DNA of 64,000 bases from Parus major (Eukaryota; Chordata; Aves; Passeriformes; Paridae), in assembly GCF_001522545.3 (NCBI RefSeq), contig NC_031770.1, forward strand, positions 90,848,339-90,912,338, given 5' to 3'. A model generated the notes under the pieces. It saw only the letters and a list, made by a program, of their open reading frames with translations, did no database searches and was not told the origin of the DNA. Position numbers and translations under genes: made by a program. Below, piece by piece: positions 1-14,935 of the stretch; the stretch's first letter is position 1; each line of letters starts with the position of its first letter.

Positions 1-298
1 CTGAATCAGAGAAAAAAATGCAGATTTTACCAACACCAAAGGTGACTGTTCATAGCAATGATCTTCAAATTCATGCTGCATTTTTACTCAGTGAAGCATA
101 CTTTTTTCTGCAAGATTACTTTAGCATGAGAAGTATGGAATGAGGCATCAATCTATGAAATTACATTATGTGAGTTTCATTTACCTTGGGCCAAGGAAAG
201 AAGTGAATTTGGATTTCTCCACTGTCAATAAATATTCCAAATTTGCATCTGCTCTATATTATAGCTTTTTTATGTTTGTCCTTTAGCTGTGTCTCAGG

Positions 299-312
299 AA
301 AAAAAAAAAAAA
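299..312 (+). repeat. poly-A tract (14 A)
   Basis: An uninterrupted run of A in AT-rich DNA. No retroelement body is recognised directly upstream, so it is read as a simple homopolymer. Confidence 0.9.
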
Positions 313-2484
313 GGAGTATTTTTGAAAAACTACTGTAGGTCCATGAGAATACATTTTTGAGAAGATCTTGCAGAAGAGATTCTGTAATCTCTGGCTGAGA
401 TAGCTGACTGCAGTTCTGGGGGAGGTATTGCATCTACAGTCAGTTCCTGTTGTTTTGTTTCCTGGCTGGCTGCCTCAGGGGAGCTGCTCACTGAATAGGC
501 TATATGGTCTGTTCCCTGTCCAGTACATTGCCTAGTTTGAATCCCCTTTTGAATTGCCCAAGTCCCATGTCCTGTCTTCTTCCCTAATCAAGGTTTTTTG
601 CATGTCCTTTCTCTTGTCCCCAACAGAAGAGGGTCCATGTGATACTGTTCTGCTTCAGGGTCGGTCTCTATAGCTAGCACAAGTTTTTTCCCAGTTTTCT
701 TTTTCCATCTTACCAACTGAACACATGAAGTCAGAGAAGTATTTTGCTTCCACATTAGTGGATCACCAGAGATGAGCATTTACTTTCTGAAAGGAAGACT
801 AGAAGCAGTAAGGGGCATTGGATATGATTCAGTCTCTCCCTCACTTGAAAGTGTGTCAGTAGAAAATCATCCCCCCAAGGCAGTATTTGAACAGAGAATA
901 AAAGTGTAAGAGAATTCAGAGAGAAAGATCTGTGAGGAGGAGGATAGACAAAGAAAAGAAGGAAGTGAGAGGACAAGGCACTTAAAATTTGAGGAGGAAT
1001 TAGCCTAGGACAAATATAGGAAAAAGTCCTACTATGCATGAGAGATATGGAAGAACAAAAAAGAATAGAGTTCTGCCTGTTAGAAGAGGAGGGTCAGGAC
1101 AAGAGAGAAAGCATTCAAAAGAGCATGAAGTGGGCTAAGAAGAAAGAAGCAGAGAGAGGAGACTGGAAAAAGTGGGAGCTGACAAAACTTTTAGGCAAAC
1201 ATTCAGTAATGTTATACCCTTGACTATTCCTTTAGAAGGGATGATATAAGCATAATTCAAGCCTGTTATAAGTGCAATTTCATTCAAGTCCAGCCCTTTC
1301 TAATATTCTGGATTTGAATTCTCCACCTCTGCAGGCTTACAGGCAAGGTGGAGACATCCTATTCATACAGCATCCTCACACACGTTAATTCACAGGGCAT
1401 GGGACTTCACATCACTTTTCTATCCTTATGATCTTTTATAATATTTAAATGTATTCCCTGGTTTCCATTAAGTCCATCCTGCTTGTCTGCTATTACAAAT
1501 ACTTTTCTTGTTTAAAGCAGTCAAGATTCTAATTTCCTCTTCTAGCAAGTATGTTTTTCTGTGGAAGGCTTCCCAACATGTCTGCTAGTCATGCTGGAAT
1601 TATTCCTTTCTTTGGAGTGTTTAATCAGCACACTCACATGTGAACAGCAGCCCTCTGACATGCACAAACCTCTGTCCCTGGTTCAGAAGACTCAGAATCA
1701 CGACCTCACTGTTTTCCACCTCATATATCTAACCTTCCTTACAGGAGTAACTTCTCAGCTGGAATTTATTACATCTAGGAACAAGTCCTGGTAATCTCAT
1801 CTTCTTTTGCTTTAAAAGCTGCATATAAGGGAAGCTTACTTGCTCCTAAATTCAGCCGAATGGCACAAAACATTTTAGAGGGATTGCCACATAGCTATTT
1901 GAAACACATATATTTCTGTTTCCTGTAGTTACTGATCCAAATCTGTGATCCAGATCTGTAAATTCTATAAATTGACATACTTTCTTTGAAATATTTTATT
2001 GTGTAATACATGAAATTCTGATTTCTATGATTTAAGGATTGAGCTTTAGTGTCAGTATATCACTAAAAATACCCATGAATTCTAAAAAATATGAGACAGT
2101 CATAGCAGGTCTCCTATCCTTCCACATTAAAATTTTAATTCTTTATTAAAATGGAAATTATCGGTAAATCAGATGAAGCAATTATTAGGATTCTTAATAT
2201 TTTCAGGGATGTTTTCAGGCATATGTAGTGACATTTTTGTAGATCTACCTGTCTTCATTGGATCTCTGAAAAAACATTTCCTTGAACCTATTGTGATCTC
2301 CTGTATGCCATATATTACAAAAGATGTGGTAAGGAGTTCAGGCCCACAGAAAACAACTGAGATAAGTCTAAGATTCAGATATTTTGGATTTGATTGAAAT
2401 AGTGTTTTCAGAAGTCAGTATTTTAGGTACTTTCTGGATTAAAAGATGAAAAAACACTGATAATTTTATGGGGGGTAAATTGTC

Positions 2485-2505
2485 TTTTTTTTTTTTTTTT
2501 TTTTT
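2485..2505 (+). repeat. poly-T tract (21 T)
   Basis: This is the longest pure homopolymer in the first 10 kb. Read on the minus strand it is a poly-A run. No SINE or processed pseudogene is recognised next to it. Confidence 0.9.
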
Positions 2506-2658
2506 GAGAAAAAAGAATAGTTTATAATACAAAACAAACCTTTTCAGCAAGACTTACAAAAATTTCCGATCTGCTCTGTTTTGAATTGAGAATGGTCCAA
2601 ACAAGACATGTCTCCTTCATTAAGGTGGATGAGGTTCCATACAGATACCTCAGCACAA

Positions 2659-2695
2659 TTATAATAATAGTAGTAGTAGTAATGTAGTAGTAATG
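2659..2695 (+). repeat. Trinucleotide repeat (ATA/TAG)n
   Basis: A compound, interrupted trinucleotide microsatellite. ATA units change to TAG units, with an AATG interruption followed by further TAG units. Length polymorphism is likely. Confidence 0.85.
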
Positions 2696-4295
2696 TTCCA
2701 GAAAAAAAAGAATGTTGAATATAGGAAATACCCTCAAAAGGGTTGCTATATGGCTCCGGTGTTCTTCATTACCACTGTTCTTTATATGCAAGGTAGTACA
2801 TTATCCATAAATAGGTTAAAAATTGGAAATTTTGCAGATGGTCTTGAATTAACTTTTAAAATATCCTGTTATACAGGGGAATTTATGCCCAGGAAGTAAA
2901 ATTTTCTTTGCCAGAATAAGCAAGCATCACCCCTATTCGTATCTCTCTGCCAACAGCAAGTACTTTAACTATTAGAATTTTGTTTATTCTTGACTGAGCT
3001 TTCTTCAAGTTAAGAAATGGAGCTGGAATATATATATATGGACAGATTTCATCATTGGTACCAACTCAAATTGTACAACAAAATCCTGGGACATTCATTA
3101 CCCAGTGCTGAAATGGTTATAGGTTGTGCAGTAACAGAATTAGAACTAAATATAATTTATAAACTCAGCGATTTGTACAAAATAATGTACCTGACATTTG
3201 AGGTTTTTTTATTCTATTCATTTTAAATTCTGCCCAGTGTGCTGTTCTGCTGGTCCCAAAGTTATCTCATAGCTTTGAACTGCCTTACAAAGGACTGTGT
3301 GAAAAGTGTGGCCATAAAGACAAATGAAAGACACAGCATTTTGTTGTCATTATTGAAAGAAACGTGAACTCAGCACTCTGAGATGCTGATTGTAAAGACA
3401 GATTCTCATTTTCCCTTTTGATTGTCCTGGTTCAACGGCACCTACACTCAAAAGCAAAGGCAAAGAAGAAGAGTGAAGCTTCATATGTGTGCAATGGAGA
3501 TGTATGAGAAGGCCCTGAGGTTCACTAGATGTTCATGCCAAGTACTACTTTTGCACCTTTGGATTCATCAAGACATCTGCAAAGGCAGAAAAATATGTGC
3601 CTTTCCAGAATAGCAACTGCAAACCAGGCATCATGTCCTAAAATTAAATCAGATGCCTATGTTTAGGCAATATAGCCTAGAAATCTTGCCCCTTAGTTAC
3701 TCCATGGAGGGAGCCAGGATATTTGCATTTCTTGCAGTAAGAGTAATGCAACAAATAACATCCCTATTTGTTCCTACTGCCTGCATTATTAAACCTTATG
3801 GCTTAATGAGCCTTTGTTTAGTTTTGGTGGCCATTTTTTTTTCAGAGTCTGAGACAGCTAAATACCCACATCCAAATGAAGCTAAAAGAGAAGGAAAAAT
3901 TTAGACAAAATGGTGTCCAGAATAGATAAAACATTTAATAGCCTAAAGTGGCATCTAGAAAGCATTTAAGTGTCTTAAAAGGTTAAATCATCCAAAGGAA
4001 AGAAAAGGAAAGGTTGCAACACTGTACCTTAGGTTGTTTTTGTGGGTTTGGGGAGTCCTAGATACACATTTTGCCTCACAGAAATGTGTATGTGCTTTGC
4101 TGTCATTGGATATATATATAAACATGCCTGGAAAAGTAAGAGAGGTTCTGGATTCCATTCTTGGCATCAGGCAGCAAAATATATCATTATGATGTAAATT
4201 CTGTGTTTGGACAGCAGGTTTCTTTGCAAGTCCCAAACTCCTGCCATAAAGGTAATTCTGATTTATATTTATCCTCATAATCAGTTCTGGAAGAA

Positions 4296-4318
4296 TTTTT
4301 ATTTATTTATTTATTTTT
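4296..4318 (+). repeat. (ATTT)n microsatellite
   Basis: A short run of ATTT units inside T-rich sequence. A second, weaker ATTT-rich run occurs near 4538-4552. Confidence 0.8.
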
Positions 4319-4388
4319 AATTTTCATTCATATACATTTCAAAGAGGAAGAAAATGTTATATTAAGATTATCCCACAGGAAAAGCAAG

Positions 4389-4468
4389 AAAAAAAAAAAA
4401 TATGTAATAGCCAGCCACAATTGACCACACAGCATGATGGCTCTATAAAGAAAGAAAAAAAAAAAAAA
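4389..4468 (+). repeat. Two poly-A tracts
   Basis: Two A runs of about a dozen bases or more, one ending near 4400 and the other near 4468, separated by roughly 55 bp of ordinary sequence. No repeat body is recognised between them. Confidence 0.75.
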
Positions 4469-5259
4469 GAATTTCAGCCAGTTGGGAAGTTGTCCCAGAT
4501 ACTGATGAAAAGATAATAATTAATGATAGGATTTTTATTCATTTATTTATTTAGAGACAGATGCATTGCTAATTTTAACCTCAAAAGGACATTTCAGCCT
4601 TGAAAATTGCACAGATTTTTGGATGGTACTTTTTAGATATTTCTGTAAGAAATGTGGACTTTGCTGTTGGCATTTTCTTTCAAGGATCCTTTCAGTCTAA
4701 AGGAACTCCCTTTCCCTTTCCCATTTCTGCAGAGCTGAAAACATGAAATCTGTGTGCATCACATTTTGATATCTTATAAGCTTATTTACCTCAATATCTA
4801 TTCATCACTCAGAGCAAAAGATAAAATTTTGGCATAGCCAGTTTGAGATGGATCAGGGTTTCCCTCAAGCACTTTTCAATGTGGGTTTGAAAAAGGCCTC
4901 ATGTGTCAAAGATAAAACCTTCCTAGTATGCCTTTCATGCTCTATATGACTGTTATTTTGTTGGTGAAAGGAGAATAGTGATGTAGCTTATTGCAAATAT
5001 TTAGCCATTATTTGAGTTGCTTTTGCAACACTATGGACTTATTTTTTCTCTAACTTATCACCAAAGAATGTAAAAGGCTGCCCTCTGAAGTCACTGATAG
5101 ATATGTTGATTGTCTTTGGATGGAGTCCTACAAGAAGTACTGCAATTTTCTGTTAGAAACATTTTGACACCCTGTTATCTTCCTGAGTTGATCAGACACC
5201 TGCTGCTAGTCCACCTGCCTTTCTGGCAACCAGAAATGGTTGTCTGCCTCTCTTTCCTA

Positions 5260-5600
5260 GTTTGTTTTTTTTCTGGTTTTTTTTTTTGGTTTTGGGGTTT
5301 TTTTTCCCATCTCTGGCTGTGCAAGTATCAACAGGTGGGATCAATTGTGAGGAAGGATGTTGTGCCAATGCTTCATTGCTGGCATGGAGGCAGGAGCTCC
5401 TGCAGAGGGGATGGCATGTGTGACTTGAAGAAGGCTGCTCTGCAGAAGCTGGTGCTGTCTGGCACCCGTGCATTACTAGAGGGGTCAAACCAACGTTGGA
5501 GCAGGCAGGGTGCCATTCTGACAGAAGGGGTAGCCAAGATGCCAGGTAGTCATGCAGCAAGTGTGTTTGCTGAAGGTTTGATTTTTCAGTCAGCGATGTT
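5260..5600. other. GC-raised patch behind a T/G-rich tract, origin unknown
   Basis: A T/G-rich low-complexity tract (about 5265-5310) is followed by roughly 290 bp that are richer in G+C than the flanks. An open frame crosses it (5110-5640, 176 codons), but it starts at TTG, its first third is hydrophobic only because of the poly-T tract, and the rest matches no family I know. I read it as an unidentified old repeat or plain non-coding DNA. Confidence 0.4.
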
Positions 5601-8600
5601 TAACTGTCTGCTCATGGTGAATTTATACATATTTGTTTAGGAAAATGCATGAAGATTAATCTAAAGCTGTATAGTGTATTAACTTAAGAAAAAAGTAAAA
5701 AGAACTTCTGAAGCCAAGGAGATTACAGGCATAGCTGTATTTCACTGATGGGTATGTTCACATACTTTTGTTTGCAGTGACTAGTCTCTCTCTAGGGCCT
5801 CTTTTGTAGTAGGAACTGTCCCCTAATACTGTGTTGACACTATTTTTGCACTGTAGGTGGCAGAAATATGTACAGTCTCAGATGTTAAAAGGATCAACCC
5901 AGTTGGATCTGCCAATCAGAATTATTTTCTGGAACTAGTAGAGCTTTTAAAAATCCTTATAATTTTAACCTAGTTAAGTGCACTTTTCAGACAGAACCAA
6001 GGAGGAAGGATATGCAAAAGGTTATAAAGAGCACAAAATAGATTTTAAAATCCATTGACCATGCTAACATCTTAAAGGAAAAAAAAGTTTCTTATCAATT
6101 TGTGTTGGCAGTTTGAAGCAGTACTTGAATTATCTGCATCCATCTACCTCTTATGCAGTCACCTCTATTTTGAGAGCATACTGAGAGCAATCATGTTTGC
6201 AGCTAACCTCCAAATTCTAAGATACTAAATAGCATCTTTAGCACAAACATTTGAATTAATTGTTGGCATCTCAATGGGACAGATTGCCAAGACTTTATGG
6301 ATGGGAGCCAGTCTTGGTACTGTATAAGATATCAGATTCATATTAGCCCAGCCGTCAGGCAAGTCTCTTAAATACTCTCTCATGTGAGGAGTATACAAAG
6401 CTCTCATTGGACTCTGTGAAGCTCTCATTATGCAAAATTGTCTTCCCATCTCATGGAACTGTCTAATTAGTCAATATCAAGAAAGGCACATTTTTATCTT
6501 TCTCCATCCCAGCATTGCTGGACACAACACTTGTAAAACTATTAAAATCATATCGATTAAGATAGAGCCTTAGGTGAAGCTTGTAAAGACAAGGTTAACT
6601 CTTGTAACTCTTTGGACAATCCTTAGATTGTATCAGTGCCTGTTTAAAAACAGGCTGCTACACAGGTTGAACAAAATTATGCCACTCATGCCACCCTCCT
6701 AAGCCTTTCCTGTTTTCTCCATTGCTGCAGCTCATTGTTGTATTTAGTATCTGACCACAGGAACTGCCATGTGAATGGTCAAAGGGAAGAAAACCGATTG
6801 CATTTCAGCAATTTCTCTCAAGCATATCAACTCATGAAAATGTGAAGTTTGGCAGGAGTAGCTCAGAGAATATGTATTACCTGTTCCAACATTGTACTGT
6901 TTATTATTTTGTATCTTTTAAGATGTGCATTCTATAGGAAGGAAAGAGGACCAGTTTACTGGAGACTAAAGGACATACAGGTTATGATGATTAATCTTGA
7001 TTGATCAATTCAGTGAGATGAGAAAGCAGGTCTGAAAATACTTTTTTTTTCCTGTTTTTTTTCTAGACCTTATAAACACTGTGTTAGAATAAAACTGTGA
7101 ATATGAGTTCTATACTGGTAGAACTAATGTGACCTTTTGAGATATCCCTTTAAAAAAGGATTCACTTTGAAAATGTTTTTAAAGAAACTAGAAGTTATGT
7201 TTCTCTGTACACTCAGTCTGGCATATGCTGACCAGTGGTGCAACATGTTTATAAATCCACTTTTGCTGGTCAACTGTAATGTGTTTACTATAGGCAGTAA
7301 ATCAGTCCCTGTTAATTTTATTCGCAATATAATTAAAGGCTTTGTGCTCTCTTTTAATAACTTTTTTATTCTTCTAACAAAGGATTTTAAATATCTAATT
7401 CAGCAGGGCTAATGGATCAGAATATACATAAGAGCAGTAGATGTAGGTATGCCTGGTGTTTTCAGTCCAGAAATGTGAATATCCAATAGCTGAACAGTTC
7501 CATACCTATTTTCAGGCTCCTCCAAAGTGCTCAGTAGAGAAAAATATGACCTTAACAGAGCATTGCAGTAGCTGGTCTTTGGAAGCTCTGTAGACATCCT
7601 CAGTTTTACAGAGATAAAGGCTCTGTACTTTTTTTGTTACCAGGTGCACAACTGCGTTAATGAAGAACCACAGTTAATTTACCACCTAATTTGTTACTTG
7701 TTATTTGATTGCATGCTATTACCATTAGAAGTGTTTGTGGTTGTAGTTGGTCTGGAATTAAATTTAAATAAACTATATGGCCTATGGAAATTTTCTTGTA
7801 CAGATCACCAGCTAACAGAGACAGCTCATTATGTTCAAAAGTAAAGGGAGGCGAATTCATTTCAATTTTTGCTTCTCTTAACAGTGGGTTTGCCAAGACC
7901 AGCAGCAGCCTTGTGCAGAAGAATTTCCATGCTCTTCTACTCTGATAAGAAGCAATAGAATTATTACCTCTTTGTAACTAAAAATGACATGATTTTCATA
8001 AAGCCACCTATCTTAACATCTCCACATTGCCATATTGTCATGATCTGGAATATTGCCTAGATAGGGCTTCTTTCCAAGTCCTTGACTTATTTCCTGTGCA
8101 TAAAAAGGAACTGGGACAAAGCACCCTATTGATTATGAAGCTCAGAATAGAAAATACTGTATCATATAAGGTTATGTTGTAATACAGTATGCTTGGTAAG
8201 AATTTGAGAACATTGCTTTAACTCCATGGCAAGCTGTTTTTTGTATAGCTCTGTTCAGAAGCATTTATACTCTGTGGAATGAATCAGTTTCTAAATCATA
8301 GCTGACTCTGGTTTCTGCTATTTGTATTTGTTATAGAAGCAGTCATTTAAGGGGAGAAATCATTGCAAATTTGAAATACTGCTTTGATAAACATCAAAAT
8401 TCAAGAACTGGAGGCACAGAAGCATATTTAAGAGCTAAATAGGAAACAGTTAAAATTTATCTGCAAAGTGATCGCTAAATGGAAATCAAAAAGGTCAGCA
8501 GCAATGCACTCTAGGGAATCAAGATTCACACACTAAGAGAGCTGCAGGTGCTGTGCTGGACAGTGAAACATAATGTTTTTAATTAAATCATGGGCCTTCC

Positions 8601-11600
8601 TGAGGGAATATTGCATTAAAATCCAAGTGAATCTGACATAATGGCAAGATCTACATTCCTGGTTCTTACTCAAGTCATTACATTAGTCTGCCAATTAGAT
8701 CAGGAGGGAGGCATTTCAAATTACAGCAGCAATTTTACAGAGTAGATAATTATGTCAAGTTATGAATGACAGATATTACTGCAGCTAGTTGGTTTTTTTT
8801 TTAATGTTTTTTTTAACCCCCCCACCTCTTCTCATTTTTTCCCTTTTTCCCTTCTTCCATAATGCTTTTTTTTTTATTTGAGGATTCCTAGCATCAAATG
8901 TTCTATAGGATTTTGACTACCATTTAATTCTTGTTACTTTATTAAAAAATGAAAAAAAAAAATAAATGCAAACTTCAGCCATAATTTGTCTGTAACTGTT
9001 GTTGACATTTATAGCTCAACTATAATAAGTCTTATCATATTTATGCTTCTAGACTTCATCTGTCTTGATACTTCCACTGTAGTAATAGCTACCTCCAAAA
9101 TAGTATCCACAAAAGGTACCTATGCAGGAATTCTATTGCATGAGATCTTATATATTGTTGAATACTGCGTCTTATGTGCTTGAACTAGGAAAAAAAACAT
9201 GCCATGATAGTGTGATGATTATTTTTGACTTAACAGAAATATAATTAAAACTGAAGATGGAACAGATGTAGCTTTAAAATATTTTCATGAATGCACATTA
9301 GAGTAACATATTTTTCCCAATGTTTACAAACTGCTTCCAAGTCCAAATAATATCATTGTGGTTCTTAATAGACACCTGCATTGTTTACATTTACACTGTG
9401 CCCTCTAGAAATGCAGGTCTTGTTTGCAAGATTTTTCTTACAAACATTTATTTTTGGAATAAAATTATTTTTGTTTATTTTTCTATTAACTAATGCTGAA
9501 TTAGAGTTGATTTATTTTGGAATGTAGAGCAGCCTCACCTAATTACTTCATCTGGATAATTTTGACTGTTTAGACATATTCATTATAAATGTATTCTCAG
9601 GAATAATGATATTTCTATATTTATGTATTTGAATAAAAGAATGTGGACATCAGTTCAGTTTGAATTGCATTTATTTGTAAAAATTTTTACCAATATCATT
9701 AAGCATATTCAGTCAACATGAAATATTTCCTTTGATCTAAAATGAAATTTTTGATAGAAAAACCTACTTTCAAGGTGAAACAAAGACTTGACTTAATGGT
9801 CTGCAGCTCAAAAGATAAATATCCATCAAGGATTCAGTATAGGCATGTTTGATTCTTTTTTCTGTTAAGAAGGCCAAAGTCCACAATTTCAAGGGGTAGC
9901 ACATCACTGCTGTAAAACACAATGTTCAGATTCCTCCTGACAATATTCTGATTTTAAAGAGAAACCCTGTGGTGGATGTATTAGGGATTGTCCTGACAGA
10001 GTCAACAGCAGATTTGTTTTCATGTTCATTCCTGAGGCAGTGAGTAACAAAATATTTATGACAAGGAAGTGTAGACTGCACCTTAATTATTAGAGTATCC
10101 TCATTTATAACAGAATTCAAACTCTGCCTTAAATGGAAAGGGAGTAGATTTGAACCATGCTTTCTTTTGGATAGGCACCCTCATTAACAGAGTATTTTAA
10201 GATGCAGTTTCTTCAGCTGCTCTTTTTGAAGCTGCTCTTTAGGAAATACTTACAAGTTGCTTGCCTAGGTTTAGGGGGCATGCAAGGTTCAAATTACAAA
10301 AGAAAGTGTTTATTAACTGCATAGGTAGTATACCTCTCAATTCCTTGGCAAAGGAAGAGTGGGAATGCAAAAAAATCCCCTGTACCTAGCACAAAAGATG
10401 TCAGGAGTATTTGAGAAGAGAATTCCACTGGCAGCTATTAATAATAAATTCTATGTAACCCAGGAAATGCCCTGTGCTGAAAACGACTGGGGGGTTCAGG
10501 AGACTGTTAGGAAAAACACGTATACATAGTCTTCTGTTACTCTTTCCTATGTATTTATCTCTAGCCACTGTTGAGACAGAAGATTGGCCAGATCTGTAGT
10601 GTACAGCAGTTCTTAAATATTTGAGACTGCAAAAAGAAAGAATTACATATATAAAACAGACTAATGCCAATATAAGTGATGAAGTGAGTACATTTTTTGT
10701 CTAATAATATTCAGTAGTTTTGTGTGAAGACATCTTCCCAGAACATGTATACAATAGAAATAGAATTTTCTGTGTCCCTAATATAGAGTTTAAGTTAACA
10801 TCACCAGTTTTAGGGCTCCAATCTCCCAACATTTGTTCCAATTAATTTGCTCTAAATTAAGACTGCTTTCCATGAAATTGCTTCATGTTCATGTTCCCTC
10901 CCTCCTAGTTTTCTTCCAATTTTAACAGCTTACCTTAAATGTTAAGTGATCACAGAAATCATCTTATTGCTGTGTTCTCATCAGGAGGAAGAGTTATGTA
11001 CTGCTATATTAATTTAAGTTTTACTATTATTTTAATTGAAAATAATTAAATAACTTATCAAAACACTTAATAATAATTTTCTTTTGAAAGAAAAGATAAT
11101 GTAATGAAAACTGAAAGATCATCCACAGAGATCCAGGGAGATGAATATTGGGAAAGTAGAAGTAGAATATTAAAATTCATATGAGGAAAATGTAATTTTA
11201 CACAAGACAAATAGAAGGAAAGAAAAATATAAATACAGTAATGTCAAAGAAGACATTCTAGAGACAGTAAGCAGAAAATCAGAAATTATTTTGCAAGGCC
11301 ACACTGCAGCAAAAAGAAATTGAATGCCATTTTGCTATCCATACCCTGACATATCAAGCAGAATTGACAAAAAATAATAAATCTCCAAAAATCAGGGAAA
11401 GCTGAGGGACAAAGGTAAGAAAGTTTTTCTGCTGATAGTTTTATTCCTGGACTTCCTGCAAAGTTGTCTCAGCTCCTCTGATAATTTAAAACCACTGGCC
11501 ATTGAAACTGCATGTTTTTCCCTTCATTTGGTAGAGTAGATCTTTGTTACTGACAATTTTTATGCATTAGATCTCTAGTAGAATAATTCCCAGAAATCTT

Positions 11601-11798
11601 TGAGGAAAATTTCAGGGGACAATTACCAGGATACTCTTGCTGAAAGAGTAATACTAAAAAGAAGGAAGGAAAAAATGGCTGGTGAACACTTTTCATTCAA
11701 GTATATATATAATCTGGGGGTTTCTGTAGCCTGTTGAAGACAAACACCAGTTGAATTTGGTAATGTATTTATTGGCTGATAGTATAAAAAGAATCACA

Positions 11799-11831
<33 letters not shown>
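11799..11831 (+). repeat. Compound (TG)n(TA)n microsatellite
   Basis: About five TG units run straight into about eleven TA units. Such compound tracts are common in vertebrate introns and are usually length-variable. Confidence 0.95.
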
Positions 11832-14800
11832 CTATCTCCTGCAAACAGATCACCATACCCCTCAGAAATAGATTCTATTATCTATATTGATTTATGTAAC
11901 TCCTTACTCTGTTATTAGCTTTGACTGATATAACTCTTCATTAGTTACGGATTTACATATTCAGTGCTCCTTTTCCAGCAAGCCAGAGCCAAGAAGCAAA
12001 GAAAATGTCACAGCGAAGTTGTTTGTTTTCAGATGGTGGATTTTTTTTCATTTTCCACATTTTGGAATACTTTCCGTCTGTTTCACAGTTCCATGAATAA
12101 AGCTCAATTATATAGTGTGAATGTCACTTGCATGGGAAAAGTGCCAGAACTGATGATGAAGTAATAAAATATGAACTACGTGAACCACAGATAAGTGGTT
12201 GAATTTGAATCAACTCTTGCCCTGGATGGCCAGTAGAGGTCATTTTGGCTATCTGTCCAATTACAAAAATGAAACAGGCAGAGAAATGAGAGCACATAAA
12301 GAACAAAATCTATTCAGCTTAGGCCATAAACCCTTTAGAGACCAGTGGCAGATGTAGTAAAGCTATAAAGAGCTTCCTGGAACAATGAAAGTCTTATATG
12401 CTCTAATTTACTGATAAAAATATGTTTAGAACCAGTCCTATTTACGGCAGCAATATATCAACCTACTTCATTAAAAATGAGAACAATATTCCAACCTCAC
12501 CCTTTGATGGATTTTTGTTAAATCAGAAGTCTTGGAAAGTATGTTCAAATCCTACTAAAGATACTGAGCTTATTCAGTCAGACCTTGGATTGTTTCTTGC
12601 TCACATAAAATCTGTAGAATGTGATGTATGCAAAAAAAAACAAAAACCCAACTCTAATGACATGGTAAATTAATCCAGTATCCTTTTTTATTTAAAAAGA
12701 TTTTTACAGATTTTTCAGAAATAAAGCCAGTTTTTTTAAAAAATTCATTTTGCCATTTTTAGTACTGCTTTTTTTAGATAAATATGGTTTTGAATCACTT
12801 ACAATTCAATTTCTACAAAAACACTGCATAGGTATCAGATTCAGGTAGTTACCTAGGAGAAGGATTTCACATGAGTTTCTCATGAGAGTTTTCACTGTGT
12901 AAGCGCAATGGTTACATCACACTTGGCATGTATTAATATAGCCATTACAAAAGGACACTGTGGTTTGATGAAGTGGTTTCTTTGTGGGTAAATATGGTGG
13001 TGTACTATAAGAATCCTCTCCAGTTTGTGATAATTACTTTTGGTTTATGCTAGTCCAGTAGTACAAAGAAATAACATGCTAACTTGTAATAGATATAGTC
13101 TAAAAATAAAATACCAAAAAAAGAAGAAATCACTTAAATCTTTAAACAGTATTAGACATAGTAGAATAATTTAATTTCAAACATTTTTTCAAAGCCTGGG
13201 ACAGTGTGTTCTTGATGTAAGATTTTTTTTTAACCACAATAAGTAGGTTGTAGGATTTGCGTTGGAGATACCATATGGAAAGCACTAATTTAATGGGAAA
13301 TGATAATCTGTGAATTGGATTCATGATTCATGAGTCACAATGCACAATAACACATGCCAGTAATTTACTAAAATACAGTATGTACGTATGTATATTAATT
13401 TACACATGTTCATATATGCAAATTCTTTGTTATTTAGTTGCTGTTAGAGTCCTGACAGAAATATATTCCTTTTTTAAATGTAAGAAAGAGCACATTTACA
13501 CATGAGGACAACTGGCCAGGTATTGGGGTTTGTGCTCCACAAGAAATAGTTATGAATAATAGTTATAATGAAGAGCATGCATAACCTCTATCTACACTTG
13601 TTCATTGTGTAGATTATAAATACTTCCAAAGTACAGCCATTGGAGCATATTTTTAGGAAGAGTCTTACAAGCAGAGATGTCAGAAGGAGGATCTGAGAAA
13701 AAGAGTTTTCTGATGGCATCTCTTGATAAACTGAAATAAACATACCTCATAGAAAGCTAAAGCAAAGTATGCCGGTGCAGCCAGGTTGTATTGATGCCTG
13801 CTTTATGATGAAAAGTAATATCCTTTCTCTATAAGCAAGAAACAACCATATTGTCCTTAGTTGGTCCTGAGTGAATGTTTTACTGTAATCAAAGTCCTTA
13901 TTTTAGTCTTCTGGAAATGCAGACATTTATCAAGCTAAGAAGGGGCATCTTGTTTTCTAGGAAGAAGTAACTTAGTGTTGAAGGGACCTCTTTGTTACTG
14001 AGATCCAAGGTATAATGATAGCTGATAATATTTATGAGAGATGGAGGCTCTTCAGTGAATCTACATGCTGAATCACTAATAAAACCCAGTTAACTGCTTA
14101 GATGATTTCCCTTTAGTCATCACTCAGGAAATCATGAAAGCTGCGAGAGCATCACAACTGAGTCTACTGAAATGGCAAGAGATAAAATGGTGCTGGATCC
14201 TTGTTGAGCTCTTAAAGGACAGTAACTTAAGTGAATGGATTTTAGTAAAGGCTCTCTTTAATGGATCTATTCAGAGCTGAAATCAATGTGTGATAATACC
14301 ATATAAGTGGTACTGTGATGAGTGGGAAGAGCACAGTGAGGGGTAGCAGTATAGGGGTGAGTTGCTAGCTAGAGGCAACAGCATCATGATTAGAGGGAAT
14401 AGAGCAGCTAGGAGCAGCAGGCAGGAGCATCAGCCTGGTGAGAGGGGGTGGTGGTTCACTTATGCATTTATGATTAGAGGTTGTGGCAGTTAGAAATTGT
14501 GATGAAATAACATCAAGGTAGCTCTACATGCACAGGCATAATTTTATGATAAAAGATGTATGAGAATCTGTCTGCATGCCTGCTAGAATAGTACTGAGTA
14601 CTGAAAAAAAGCTGAGTCACATGTATTGGAAAGGCAAAATTTGGAGAAATGCCTTTCAGTGTAGATAAAGTGATAGTGTGAAATAAAACCAATGGGCAGC
14701 CAACTCACAGAATTATGGCCTTTGAGCTGCTGGTTTCTAGTCTGGAGCAAAATCTTAAAATTATTATATTAGAATGTGGTATCAGGAAAGCAAAAGAACT

Positions 14801-14864
14801 TTTAGTAGGTGAAGAACAGAGAACAGAGCGGAATGAGAAGATTTTACCCTCTTACAAGGCATCT

Positions 14865-14935
14865 TCTTACAGCCACTGATAGGAGTCAGGATGCTGAACT
14901 TGATGGGCTGCTCTTCTGTTTTCATATGCTCACAG
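14865..14935 (+). mobile_element. Possible ancient CR1/L3 LINE 3' end
   Basis: A segment reading 'caggatgctgaacttgatgg' followed by a T/C-rich end resembles the 'cagg-atactgg-ctggatgg' block found near the 3' end of old CR1/L3 elements, in plus orientation. The match is short and diverged, and no octamer tail follows. Treat it as a candidate. Confidence 0.3.

Larger units (their letters stand above)
1..5100. other. AT-rich non-coding stretch
   Basis: No gene is supported here. All open frames are under 100 codons, lie in AT-rich DNA, and match no protein family I recognise. The stretch holds homopolymers and simple repeats (listed separately) and a 13-bp tandem doublet at about 1933-1958. 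It could be intron or intergenic DNA; the sequence alone does not decide. Confidence 0.75.

Noticed and set aside
5110..5640. 176-codon open frame with a hydrophobic segment
   Set aside because: The start is TTG and the hydrophobic part is only the translated poly-T/G tract; no homologue recognised.
12422..12673. 83-codon plus-strand frame as a possible exon
   Set aside because: The acceptor context is weak, a donor-like 'gtatgt' falls in its middle, and no family match is seen.
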